In this document: piece after piece, positions 11,201-22,295 of the stretch
Layout: every line of letters begins with the position of its first letter
How positions within the stretch are numbered: position 1 is the stretch's first letter
NCBI GenBank assembly: GCA_950022295.1
Contig: OX465598.1
Location: 93,038,001 to 93,102,000, forward strand
Direction of reading: 5' to 3'
From: Bromus sterilis
Lineage: Eukaryota; Streptophyta; Magnoliopsida; Poales; Poaceae
Length of the DNA stretch: 64,000 nt
The notes under the pieces: generated by a model
Databases searched by the model: none
The model's input: only the letters and a program-made list of their open reading frames with translations
Told to the model about the DNA's origin: nothing
Position numbers and translations under genes: made by a program

Positions 11201-11385
11201 TTAATGAAAAAAAAATAATGAACAAGGTAGTGATGATTTAGCTTTTGTGCAGTAATGACAAAAAATATACAAAAACCAATAAGGGGAGAAAGAAAATTTT
11301 GATAAAAAGTACAAACGACCTTCCTGGTTGGGCACTTCACCCCTGCGGCAATGTTCTGCTGCGCCACCTTATTCCTCCTTGGCAT
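8272..11385 (-). pseudogene. seven-exon gene truncated by LTR insertion
   Basis: A coherent minus-strand gene model can be read from splice sites and phase: exons 11385-11320, 11193-10696, 10489-10379, 10288-10130, 10022-9885, 9376-9114 and 9006-8272. The first five introns are phase 0; the sixth is phase 2 and restores the frame exactly. Most donors are GTAAG/GTGAG-like and acceptors have pyrimidine tracts; the first donor (GTCGTT) is weak. About 655 residues remain: an N-terminal globular region (exons 1-5), a basic segment (SPRKARRTKRK) followed by an acidic run (exon 6), and a repeat region (exon 7). Exon 7 is cut by the gypsy LTR at 8271, so the C terminus is lost. The N-terminal part resembles multi-exon grass proteins often linked to Ulp1-type cysteine proteases and carried by Mutator-like transposons. 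That link is from memory and the protease part is not visible. The basic/acidic tracts suggest a nuclear protein. Confidence 0.68.
8505..8927 (-). repeat. 63-bp coding tandem repeat with 126-bp higher-order period
   Basis: Exon 7 encodes six full and one partial copy of a 21-residue unit whose core is N/A-x-GAR-x-DT-(D/E)-E. Alternate units resemble each other: the QADxEN type alternates with the Q(G/D)xSEIL type. The real period is therefore a 42-residue pair repeated about three times, which suggests successive duplication of a dimer. The units are acidic and probably disordered. Confidence 0.8.
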
Positions 11386-12862
11386 CTTCCCTGCAGCAAG
11401 CCAATTGAAGTTGTGTTATGAAACATGATACATGATTAAACCAACCACAACACACCGTCTTCCCGAATAACTACGCCCTTTCCCCTTTCACACCGCATAA
11501 AAAAGGAAACATGGATATTAATGTGACAAAAAGCGTGTGGTATCTAAGAACCAAAAACACGATATAAACTAGGAGATGAAAACTAGCAAAAAATATGGAG
11601 GATACATATGTCAATAAATCCCTTCCCACTCTAACACCACAAGAAACCTAAGGGACTTGGTTTTAATGTCGCAACCAGCGTATTATAAAATCTGGCAACC
11701 AAACAAAAATAAAATGGCAATATGCTATGTAAATATCTTACAACCCAGCATAGATGGATTTGACAACGAATTAACGGTAACCACAGTGCATAAACTTCCT
11801 AAAATCTAAGCAATACCAACTACAAACACCACAACAAAATTAGGGGGAGTTGCTGTGAATTTTCAAAGTGGCAACAAAAAGTATGATAAAATGTGGCAAC
11901 CAAACAAGAATAAAAAAGGCAACCTACACCGATCAATTCGCCACTGCAACTTCTTCCTCTACATCTACACCTCCCAACCTTCCCCATCTTCACCCCTCGT
12001 CTGTCCATCACCTCCCTCCCCTCCACATCGAACCTGGCCATTCCCCCTGGCAGACTTAGTCGCCGGCGAGCACCCTCGATGTCTCATCTTCCATCGCCGG
12101 TTCCCCCCTCTTGCGCCACCTCGCATCTGGTTGTTTCTCTTCTCGCCGAAACAAGCAGTCGCCGACGAGCCCCCTCCGCCACCCCGCACCCCTCCGCCAC
12201 ACCACCCCCCTCTTCCGCCACCGGATCCGCATCGGGAACGACGACTCCGATGCGTCACCAGTTCCGCGTCGACCGAACGGGCCGGCGAGCCCCCTCCGCC
12301 ACCCGGCCCCCTCCGCCACACCACCTCCTTTTCGGCCACCGAATCCAAATCGGGAGCGACGACTCCGATGCGCCACCGCTTCCGCGTTGACCAAAACGGC
12401 TCCTGCTTGCAGTTCCACCTCGCCGCCGCTCAGGCCTCGTCCACCGCATCTCCAAACCAGAGCGGATCTCGTCGCTCCCTAATCGAAATCCCGCGAGAAC
12501 AACTAAAGGGGGAAGAGCACAAAACTCACCGCGTCGTCGATGCGCTTATCCTCCGGCCTCGCAGGCGAACGCAGCACCGCCGCCGAGTACCGCGTGCGCC
12601 TTGCTTCAGTTGTCTCCCCGCTCCCCCTCGACGGCGCCGAATGAATCGCCTCCCTCGCCGCTTCCCCTCTGTTTTCGCGCTGCAGGGGGGAATGTTCTGG
12701 AGTGATAAATGGCAGGGTGTGTGCGGTTCGAAAAATGGAACCGTTCCATGCGAGGCGAGAAAACGTGGGACGTGGGCTGTGACTGTTGTGCATGCACGAA
12801 TCGTGATGCGCCGCACGATAGATGCCCAGGTGCGGCGGTGCAACCTAGCATTTCCCATATAT
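11386..12862. other. upstream region of the broken gene; possible Mutator-like end
   Basis: The first 600 bp are AT-rich and featureless. From 12040 to 12700 the DNA becomes strongly GC-rich with long spurious ORFs in several frames. A minus-strand terminus beginning GGGAAATGC at about 12862, next to an (AT)n tract, could be the end of a Mutator-like element carrying the gene, but the opposite end is not in the window. I find no convincing coding exon upstream of 11385. Confidence 0.3.
12166..12402. repeat. tandem duplication, 120-bp unit, two copies
   Basis: A GC-rich 120-bp unit starting GCGAGC/ACGAGC-CCCCTCCGCC at 12166 is repeated from 12286. Both copies share the order of C-rich tract, ATCGGGA(A/G)CGACGAC and CCGATGCG, with about 15% differences. 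It may be a duplicated GC-rich promoter or 5' UTR block. Confidence 0.75.
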
Positions 12863-12877
12863 ATATATATATATATA
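12857..12877. repeat. (AT)n microsatellite
   Basis: Ten alternating AT units directly flank the GGGAAATGC terminus noted at 12862. Confidence 0.9.
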
Positions 12878-13741
12878 AATATATAAAATATGTAATATGT
12901 AGCTTGTCCATTGATGTATCGACAGTGAAAGTTGGGTAAAAGGCTAGAGGGTACATGAGAAATATGTTCTGGTAGACTAAAAAATGTATCCCCATAGAAA
13001 TTATCGTGAAACTTATTCATCAGACAGCCTGTGTGCCTCGATTTTCAATCGATTGCAGACAAGTTTCATGCCACACTGTCCATTGATGTGGTGGTTTAGA
13101 ACTTGGAGCATGTACAATTGAATTTAGCTAATCAAAGCCTTCATACGGTCCTGGACAGTAACCGAACAATGCTTAAATTTTATTTTTTACAATCGAATTT
13201 CTAAATCATGATATTTCAATTCGATACAATTAAATGCAATGTAGAACCTAATCTAAATTTCTACTAGCAGCGCTCCGACACCGTTGATGCGTCCATATGC
13301 GGTGGCCGATTGAGATCCAAGGAGTGTCTGTCCATTCTCTAACAAGACAAAATATGATATGGAGCAAACACCGGTTCAGGGGACTCAACACACCGTCGTA
13401 TTTGATGTCCTACTCTTTCTCATGGGAGCCCATGGATTCCACATCACCGATCAATGTGAGGTCCATGATGAATATATCCATTGTGCTTGAAGCCTGACAC
13501 CTCTACCACGATGTGATTGCGGCGTTGTCGTCATCCGTAGCGGCACCGTAGCGTTAGACTTTGCCTTGGACGTGTCTGCCATGAGGGTTGTCGTGGCCAT
13601 CCACGCCCTCTGCTTGACACGCCACGCCATGACATCCTCACTGCTCACTTTGTAGAATTTGTGTAATGATTACATTAGGAAATAAAAGATATAGTAGGAT
13701 TATATTCTAACTTGCCTTGTACTTTAAATAGACTATTATAC

Positions 13742-13744
<3 letters not shown>

Positions 13745-13779
<35 letters not shown>
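13745..13779. repeat. (AT)n microsatellite
   Basis: About seventeen AT units immediately precede the inverted-repeat element at 13780. DNA transposons often insert into such tracts. Confidence 0.95.
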
Positions 13780-13783
<4 letters not shown>

Positions 13784-14163
13784 AGCTATTCATCATCCAT
13801 GGTACAGAATAATTTATTCTTCACCCGAGGTAATTTTACGAACCTTTTATAAAAAAATTACATTTGTAATATAAATAGTTACATTAATATGGATTCACTT
13901 CATAAATTTTGACATGAAAAAACAAAAATATTGATTATAAGATCAAACAAATTACATTTTATGTATATTTTACACCATCATTTTTACCTTTGTAATTTTA
14001 TGTAACATAAAATATATTTTACGACGATTATATATTTTTACGTTTTCTTTTTACGTATGAAATAAGACAAAATTTACGAAATTTAAAATTATGGTGCATT
14101 GATGTCAAAACAGAGGGGAGTGAAGAATAACTATTCCTCACTCAGGGTGACAAATAGTCTCAC
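13780..14163. mobile_element. 384-bp MITE-like element with ~47-bp imperfect terminal inverted repeats
   Basis: The left end (13780-13826) and the reverse complement of the right end (14118-14163) align over about 47 positions at roughly 70%, both starting GTGA and ending ATTCTTCAC. The interior is AT-rich and non-coding. Long imperfect terminal repeats suggest a Mutator-type MITE. No target duplication is visible because the left flank is an AT repeat. Confidence 0.55.
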
Positions 14164-15506
14164 CAAAAACCTCTATATCTTTCTACATCAGTGCGCCTGC
14201 CCGTACGGGCCAAGGTGCAGTTGATCGTGGAGGAGATGGACTCCATTCTGGCTGCTTCGCTGGGCATGATCATCAGGCGGGCCAAGGCCAACCCAGTGGC
14301 CTCGTCAGGCGCGTCGGCATGCACGTATGCCGCTAACGTCATCACCGCTACATTTGCGACTGAACTTCCGAGGTCGAGGCTTCAGAGGTTGTTCTTCACG
14401 CCTTTACTTACTTCTATCGCCCCGGACATGTCTCCCCACTCGATTGTCCTCGGGATGATCGTCTATTTTTGGCCCGTGTAGCCAGGGACGGATTCAGGGG
14501 GCAGGACCCCCCCCCCCCCCCAACGATTATATGGTTCTATAATAGCGATCTGGAATATCCCTAATTAAATGTATTTCTTACTCGTTTTGCCCCCTGTCCA
14601 GTCTTATGTAACGCCGGTGGTAGGCCAAAGCGTTGCTTCAGCAGCACTGGATGACCCTGCATGATGTCAGCAGTCGGGTGGGCGGCGAGGGTGGTCCGAA
14701 CTCCGGAGCGAGTTGATCAAGGTGCTGTAGCTACAGGAATGCACGTAAGGAAAGATCAGGGGAGTGTAAAAAACATCGCAGTGTCAAGAATAAGAAGAAG
14801 AACATCAACCTGCAAACGTGCAGCAACCCCACGAGCCAATGCTGCAACCTCATCGAGAGAGACCGGGGGGGGGGGGGGGGGGGGGGGGGGGACACACTTG
14901 TGCCTCTCAACTCTGGCCATGGACCGCCTTTTATACACTCATTTCGAGCGCAACATGTGAAAGTTGATTGCTAACTTTGATTGTGAGCTTAGACAGCCAT
15001 GTGGTCCGCTAAGTTTACTTGGCTATATAATATCTAAATGTGCTCTTAAATTTATCAACATTGATTGACATGGCATCATTTAAATGATCTCAAAATATTG
15101 TCTTACAAAATTTATTAACACTTTATGATCTCAAAATATTTTCATAAACCATTTGCTATTATTTGGGAATTAAATGAAAACTTCTAACAATTTCCTAGAT
15201 ATAATTGAATTTTGAATTAAATGTAACTGAAAAGGGCTATAAAATGCAAGCAAAACTCATATTTAAGTACATACTTCTATAAATTATTAGCTGCTATCTG
15301 CAAAAATATATGGAAAATTCAAAAGTTTGCTTACAGAAATCCCTAATTATACACGCGCCCTATTAGGTTTTTTTTTCAAGCCGTGCGTCCGCCAAAACAC
15401 ATGGTACAATGTGTTTCACTGCCGGAGCGCCTATATCTCTATCGAGTGTCCCATGAAAAACACTCGGTAAAGTTGTAAGGTACCGAGTGTATTGCTTTAC
15501 ATCAAG
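14164..15506. other. intergenic DNA with extreme homopolymers
   Basis: This holds a moderately GC-rich stretch without a recognisable product (14170-14480), a C15 run (14507-14521), a G27 run (14865-14891) and AT-rich DNA from 14960. I see no gene. The short ORFs near 14191-14481 have no recognisable domain. Confidence 0.5.
14865..14891. repeat. poly-G run, 27 bases
   Basis: This is an uninterrupted run of 27 G after GAGAGACC. Such runs can form quadruplexes and are prone to length error in sequencing, so the exact length is uncertain. Confidence 0.9.
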
Positions 15507-16318
15507 GAGGTGTTTGGTTCAGTGTTTTGTAACGTAACCTGATACCGATGGAAATTGATTACGTTACTTTCTGTTTGGTTCGAGTTAAGGGTAATGGGGT
15601 CCCATGTAATCGGATTACATTGCTATTCAAATTCGATTCCGCCCACACCTCCCCGTTATCCGGTGCCTCACAAGTCGCAACAGGTCTAATCTCTCGGGCT
15701 GGAAAACGGTCGCACAGGAGCTGGCTCACGGCGTTCAAGATCGTAGCAGCCGGCGACGCTTGAGATCGAGGATGGCTTGCGGCGCGCAGGATTTGAGCGG
15801 TTGGTGCTTGAGATTGGCGACGGCCGACACTGCGGATGGTCTGGAACAACCGGCGGCGCACAAGGTTCGAGCAGCCGGTGCTCTTGGCGGCGGCTGACAC
15901 GGCGCATGCTCCGGATCGGTCGGCGGCGTGCAGGGTTCGAGCGTCCGGTGCTCGAGATTGGCGGCGGCCGACATCGGGCATGCTTCGGAACGGCCGGCGT
16001 CGCACAAGGTCGGATCGGCCGGCGGCGCATAAGATCAGATCGGTCGGCAGTTCTTGATTTCCAGAACGGACTTCCACGCTGAAGATCTATGGCGGTTATG
16101 TCCGAGCAAGAGCAGACGTTTGGCGAAGAGGATGGTTTGCCGGCGAGCGGCAGGGGCCTAGCATGGGCAGAGAAGGACGATATTCAAGAAGGCTCCGGTA
16201 TTCAATTCCTTTCCCTGAACGAACCAAACAAAACTGAAAAAATTTGATTACACCCCTTATAACTTTGTGATCTGATTACGTTAACGTTACCGTTACCGTT
16301 TCTGTTGCCAAACACCTC
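15507..16318. mobile_element. 812-bp DNA transposon with GAGGTGTTTGG terminal inverted repeats
   Basis: Perfect 11-bp inverted termini, GAGGTGTTTGG (15507-15517) and CCAAACACCTC (16308-16318), are flanked by CAAG on both sides. The GTGTTTGG terminus is common among small hAT or Harbinger-like elements in grasses. Subterminal GTAACGTAACC-like sequences also recur inverted. It carries a GC-rich minisatellite and encodes no transposase. Confidence 0.6.
15778..16040. repeat. GC-rich minisatellite, ~72-bp unit, about 3.5 copies
   Basis: Units begin GGCGGCGCACAAGGTTCGAG or close variants at about 15778, 15851, 15922 and 15996. Each carries GGTGCT, GGCGGCGGC(C/T)GACA and a GCATGCT-like core. All frames are open, giving misleading 70-170 codon ORFs on both strands. 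It is confined to the interior of the transposon at 15507-16318. Confidence 0.75.
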
Positions 16319-16902
16319 CAAGTGTTTCTGTTACACTCGGTAGTAAAGAGCGGTGCTTACCGAGTGCACGATACAATACACTCGGAGTATATGTTGACAC
16401 TCATTTTCAGAAACCCGCTTCTGATAGTAGGTACTTACATTGTGTAAGCCTGCACGAATGAAACTCGAGCAAATGTCTTATATTATACTTAAAATAAATA
16501 ATGATTTTGAATCTGCTGGCGCCTACGGAGAGGCCAAGTCTTGCACCAGCAAGCTTTCCGTTAGGATATCAGGCAAATGCAATTGCGTCTCCTGTCGTCT
16601 AAAACCCATTCACAGGATAAAGAATTATCTTGCGCACTACCAGTACTTTGCAACAGTGCATCATTAAAACCTACATCAGCACCCTAGGTGACTTGAATAA
16701 TTTCATGTTTACTAACAGCATTGCGGCCGTACTCAACTTCCCAAATGAGGTTCCTCCCATTGTGTTCTAGTTTTTTACACCTTCCTGACATCATACATGT
16801 AACACAATTACAAACATCACTCCACCGATACTCATTTGTCCTGAAAGAGTTTTATGCGACTCTCGGAGAGAAACAACACAATGAGAAGAATCCCACTTCA
16901 TC

Positions 16903-17440
16903 CAGCATCTTCTATTCCTTCTACTACGATGTCTTGTTCCTGATTGCAACTAACTCTGTAAGGTCCACTTTCAGAAACTTTGCATAAAATCAAATGAGTT
17001 GAAACAAGTAAGGTTGCAATATTTCTCCTGAAAATAAGGTTGCAGGTTGGTAATGCAGCAGACAACTGGAATCCCACTTCAAATTCAGCATCTTCTATTT
17101 CTTCTACTAAGATGTCTTGTTCAATGCATCTTCTCATGTGAGGCCCATTTTCAGAAACGTTACATAAAATAGAAAAGTTTGAAACAAGAAAGGTTGCAAT
17201 TTTCTCCTGAAAATAAGATTGCTGCTTGGTAACGCGGGCAGACAATTGGAATCCAACTTCAAAATCCAGCATCTTCTACTTCTTCTACTATGATGTATTG
17301 TTCCTTCAATCCCTGTAAGGTTCATTTACAGAAACTTTACATAAAATCGAATGAGTTGAAATAAGAAAAGTTGCAATTTTTCTCCTGAAAATAAGTTTGC
17401 AGATTGGTAACGCAGCAGACAATTGAAATCTCCAAAATAA
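16903..17440. repeat. tandem triplication, ~182-bp unit
   Basis: CAGCATCTTCTA recurs at 16903, 17086 and 17267 (steps of 183 and 181 bp), and the whole units are alike. On the minus strand each unit has a short acidic coding-like stretch (QDI(V/L)VE-x-IEDA) followed by an intron-like pyrimidine-rich segment. It looks like an exon plus flanking intron copied three times. Source gene unknown. Confidence 0.75.
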
Positions 17441-19317
17441 GACAAACACCACATTTTCATGGTTGTTTGCAACTGCAAGTTACAGTACGAAAGTTTCATA
17501 GCATTGTTTCAGTTAAATCATTGAACGTTTATTGAGACATCTTAGCTAATCTCACTGTGAGTGCTCCTTCGCATTTGATATTAATTAGCAACACTCGCCC
17601 ATAACTCCTATTTCCCATCCCAAACCATCTTAAATGACACATTTTTATATTCTGCAGCATATGGTCAAGACTCAAGAGGGGAAAGTTATAATTACATATT
17701 AAAAAATATAATACAGAATATAGAGTTCATCATTCTCTAGCTTTCATTCCAAACTTCCAATACAGTATACACAGACCCTTTTATTTGATGTAATAGCAGC
17801 ACAACACTCTATCCTGAGAAACATTACATTCCTATTTATATTAGTAGTTGTTTAAACTTCTTGAACTTATTTATAGTTTAACAATGTGCAGAGAAGAGTA
17901 AACAACGAACCCCTTAATTAGACAAAATGATGAACCAAAACGGCAAAACCCCAGACGTAACCAAGGCACTAAGAAAATGTAGACCGCATGGTGAGCCATT
18001 ACAGAAAGATGCCGCTCATTAATATGATTCCACAACCTAGGGAATGAATATCATTCTCATAGAAAGCATTTCAGCAAACAAGTGATGGACAGGAGATTTT
18101 ACATGTTTATGATTGATTTATCATTGATGAGACAAAAAAAATGGCCAAGGAGAAGTTCATTGAGAATGTAGGGGTGTACATGGTGTCGCAAACAATCTCG
18201 GAATTGCAGTGCCCATCATAATCAACACCTTTTTTTATTAGAAGTACTAACCATGAATAGGCAGAAATCTGAAACAAAATGCAAGACATCTTTGGAGCCT
18301 TAACCAATTTTGACATGGAACTTTTATGAGCTGGCAAATACCTTCCTCTCCCTGACAAATACACACAGTTGTGGGTTCTCATGCATTTCTACATTTTCAT
18401 GGACAATATCAAGAAATATGTTGAGCAATACATGCCACAAATCCATATGCATAGACTGTACATAATCAGTTGTATTAAAATGAAGGATACTGAAGGGAAA
18501 AGGAGAAGGATCAGTGTACCAGAAGAAGGCACCACCGCTAGGCTGTGGCGGCGGTCAAGCTTTCTGCGGTTGCGCTTGATCAGAACTGTAGGAGCTCAAA
18601 GGATAGAACAGAGGATGCTTGGCGGCGGTGGTAAAGTAGGCAGAAAGACGGCGACGGGGAATCACAGTGGAGCTTGGCCTCCTTCTGGAGGACCGTGGCA
18701 ACAATCGTTGCTCCTGGCGCTCGATCATGCAGGGGCCTATCCCTCTGCATCCCTCGTCAGCGTTGGGTCAGGCTCCCGACAAGGAGCTTCACGGCATGGG
18801 AGGCAACGACTACGATGCTGACAAGTTGCCCACCAGCATCCTTCTCCTGTTCGACCTCGCCAGCACACGCCCATTCCACCCCCGCCACCGTTCCCTGTGC
18901 CCCAGTCCACGGTAGCAGCCAGCACTGGCATCGGTGTTGTCCCTCATCCTGGCCCGCAATCCCCTCAAAGGAAATCAGATCAACCACAAGCATCCACTAA
19001 TCAAAGAACCACCTGTACATGTACAAATTCATGTTCATCACAATTTCCATCAGGCTCAGCCCGTCAGCCGAGAAAAACAAATCAAACATTCGACAAGTAA
19101 AATAAAAATCCAACACATGAACTAGCCTAGGTCCAACTCATAACAAAGGTCTCTCGATATTGTTCCACCATTTTACTTATGGCCTGATATTGGAGGAAAC
19201 ATGGGAGAAGCTTATGTAGTAAGTACAAGTGTACAACACAAGGGACTGTGCACACACATGAGTCTCAACCATATGTTATTAAAGTTACCCAGCTAGCCAC
19301 ACAAATAGCAACCAACA
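17441..19317. other. intergenic DNA with a GC-rich block
   Basis: 17441-18480 is AT-rich with no signal I can support. 18500-19000 is GC-rich (CTG/GCC-rich in all frames) with overlapping spurious ORFs on both strands and may be a fragment of a gene's 5' exon. No domain or clean splice pattern could be read. 19000-19317 is the presumed 3' flank of the DUF6598 gene. Confidence 0.4.
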
Positions 19318-21943
19318 TTACCTAAAGTATTGTGACAATAAGATCGTCACTTCGATTTCAGCAAGACCACTCTTGCTGATAAGGCGTGCTATTTGTTGGC
19401 CTTCGGTCAAGGGATCAAACTCTAGTGTTTCTCTCATAATCTCGTCACTATAATAAGAATGCAGATCCAATTCAATTACCAGTGGCTTGTACAATGGCAC
19501 CACAAGCAGGTTTCTAGCCAACGGAATCAGCTCTCCTGATCGAGCATATATACCCTTCACATCTTCGTTATAGAAAAGCACACAGCCGATATCAAACAGC
19601 TCGCTGCGAGCAACAATTCTCCCAAAAAGGCTGATAGGATCTTCTCCATCCCAACGAGCAAGCTTCATTGCAACTTTGCATTCAACTCCCTGGCTCATGA
19701 TGGCATAGATCACCTCTGCAGGGCCATAAGGAGTATTCACTGTCACTGATATTGGCCTGTCGTAGATGAGGATATCCTTGTATACATACACGCCATTTTC
19801 CCAGTTTTCTTCAGTAGAGAATTCTCGGCTGCTGTCATGGAGATGAATGCGGAAAAAGATAGGTCCATTTGCCGAGATGGTTCTTCCTGGGCCAGTCAGC
19901 ACAAGGTTGCCCTGTTTCATAGAAAATAAAAGTGCTTACATGTTTGTTGATACTTTGCCTCCTAACAGATGCAACATTATATCTCAATAGATGCAAATTT
20001 AAAAAACTAATCAAATAAATAGTATATATGTTCCATTTAGCAGTGCAGTCACAGCCCAAATGGATGTTCAAGATGTCGCTGCTCCGATGACACATACATA
20101 TATTTTCATTTGTTAGTCTTTAGCTCAAGTGCTCAACTGTTCCGCAAAAAACTTAATCATCTCCTTGGCAAAGAAGTTATTGAGAAAAAAACAGTAAGCT
20201 TTATAACTACCCCTGAGGACTTAGAAAACAAGCAGTTCATCCTAGGACTAGCTGTTTACCCTGTAGATTGGGAGTTCCTAAGGAGCAGTCTACTGCTGAG
20301 AGTCGTTAGCTCTTAACCCAAAATTTCACATGCTTAGTGGGTGCTGAAATATTGACATATCAATTGAAACTTCCATTCAATTTGACCTTCAAGTGTCTCC
20401 AATCCATCAAATGCTATTTAGCCAACAGGAACTCTCTTCCAGACAATCATGAGAAATCAGGATCAATTCCCACTTTAAGCCATTTTATTTTCACCTTTTT
20501 TAGGTAAAAGAAAAATATATCTGTTATTGGGATTTTATCCCAGGTTCTGGTCATGAATGAATTACAAGGAAAATACTGTTGTGTTACAACTGCATAAAAA
20601 ATGTTTCACCTTAACAGCTATTTATTTCACCCGGTGAAGTTTAAATTAAAATTGCTAAAAGCAATATCAGTAGCTTTAGTCGAATCGAATTTTGGAAGTA
20701 CTAAAATTTCAGAAAAATCATAAATTCTGGCTGTACCAAAATTGAACCTTAATTGCATACTCTAATGCTTTTCCAATCAATGTTTATATGATCCAGTAGA
20801 AAAAGTCATTAAGTTTTCAATTTTGTTTTGTAAATTACTTCCAAACTTATGTTGGCAGTTGCAAGGTCAAATATATGTTTGAAGTAGAAAATCTAAGAAA
20901 TTTTCAGCATTCAAAATGTCAGAAGTTTACTGTTCATAATCTTAACATAATATGTTATTTGAGCTAATGTATGTACATCAGAATTTGAAGTATATGCACT
21001 TTTCCAGACATTTTAGTGAATTTTGCCAGTGGATTGTACGAATATTGCATGCATGGGAAGGCCTTAGCGAACACACAATACATCCAACATCTCCTATCTT
21101 CCTGCCCCAATCCACAGCTACCATCCTTTCCCCTAGCTCACGTATTGTTTTCTCCTCTTGCGTCACCATCAACAGCTTCCATGCTAGATCGACCATCACG
21201 TACCGCTGCATCCTCACATCCTCCTCCTTCTCATCAACGCACCAGCGCTTCGCCCACAGCCTATTGCAACCTCCGTGGAGCCGCTGAACATCGCACTACC
21301 CACCTACTACTGATTTTTCACCTACACATGTACATTCAGATGTGGTCTACTTTACATTCTAGTATTTTTCGCTAGTTTCACAAGAACAAAATAAAAATAA
21401 TACTTTCAAAGTTTATATATGAAATTGGATTATTTGACTCATATGCTATGCCTTAACCGTAAACAAAAAAAAACTGAAAAAGAATTGAACGGTACAGTGG
21501 GTAATAAGTATGAATCCTCACCTGCCTATCACAGGGATGTGGGTAGGTCGGGTTGTCATGACAGCTCCCATTAAAGATCAGAGATTTGGAACAATAGGCG
21601 CCAAAGATATGGATCGTGCCGCAGGGCGGATGCCTATTTCCTCGGGAGGAGGTGGCAGCACCAGGAACACGCACGGCAAAAACCTCCGCTAGTTTGCTCC
21701 CGTAGATTGGTAGGTCGGCATACTCTAGTTCAGCGTACGCATCCAACTGCTCATCATTTGGGCAGTCGTAGCCGGTTGCAGCAGCCATGGGGACTCGTGG
21801 TATGAACAACTTGTTCGGAACAAGAAGGCCCTCTCTGATTGGGCTGGAGCTGCTTGACAAGGAGCTGGAACTCGGAAGATCTGGAGCTTGACAACTATCG
21901 GAAAGTGGAAGAAGTGTTTGACAAGACGCTTTTTGGGATGGCC
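19318..21943 (-). CDS. DUF6598 domain protein, two visible coding exons
   Basis: The minus-strand exons are 21943-21522 (or from the ATG at 21788) and 19911-19318, joined by a GTGAGG...AAACAG intron of 1610 bp in phase 0. The last exon has 197 codons plus stop. The product matches the grass DUF6598 pattern: an LPIYG strand, a CGTIHIFG segment, an L-x-LTGP-x-R block at the start of exon 2, then an IYA-x-(M/V)S turn, a G-(R/K)I-x-AR segment and a VVPLYKPLVIE strand. The domain's biochemical role is not established. The ATG at 21788 has a good plant context (CCATGGC) and gives 286 residues. The frame is open further upstream to a possible acceptor at 21943, so an extra 5' exon in the GC-rich region 22296-22712 is possible. 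Both exons are free of stops, so this is the most plausible intact host gene here. Confidence 0.75.
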
Positions 21944-22295
21944 CTGTATGTTGAAAATGATGAAGTCCTGATTAAGCACGGCTTATCTGTCTTTGCTCTA
22001 ATTTAGCACAAATCACATGTTTAGGAAATGTGTTTCGAGAATTATTAAGTGCAAATAATCATCAAAACGAAGAAATAATGTAATTTCAAAATTTCTATAA
22101 ATATATAAAGATTCCTAGCCCCTGAAGCACAGACAGAGATTGAAACTGCAATTAAGTTACTTACTCCCAAATAGAGATCGACTCCAAGTATATAAACTTG
22201 TTATCATCCCACCAAAGCATTTACATTTTCTAGAATATCACCATCCGTCTTATTTCTAACAGGAAGCATGGATATAATTCTTAAAGCAAGTATGA

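Larger units (their letters stand above)
15440..16420. mobile_element. possible CACTA-derived DNA with CACTCGGTA/TACCGAGTG repeats
   Basis: CACTCGGTA and TACCGAGTG motifs occur in both orientations at 15461, 15481, about 16333, 16359 and 16380, on either side of the inserted element at 15507-16318. Subterminal CCGAGTG repeats are typical of some grass CACTA elements. I cannot find a matching pair of CACTA termini, so boundaries and class are uncertain. Confidence 0.35.

Noticed and set aside
14484..14506. CAGGGACGGATTCAGGGG as a hAT-like terminus
   Set aside because: No inverted partner or 8-bp duplication could be found nearby.
15559..16082. Long overlapping ORFs on both strands (up to 172 codons)
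   Set aside because: They are produced by the GC-rich 72-bp minisatellite; there is no domain.
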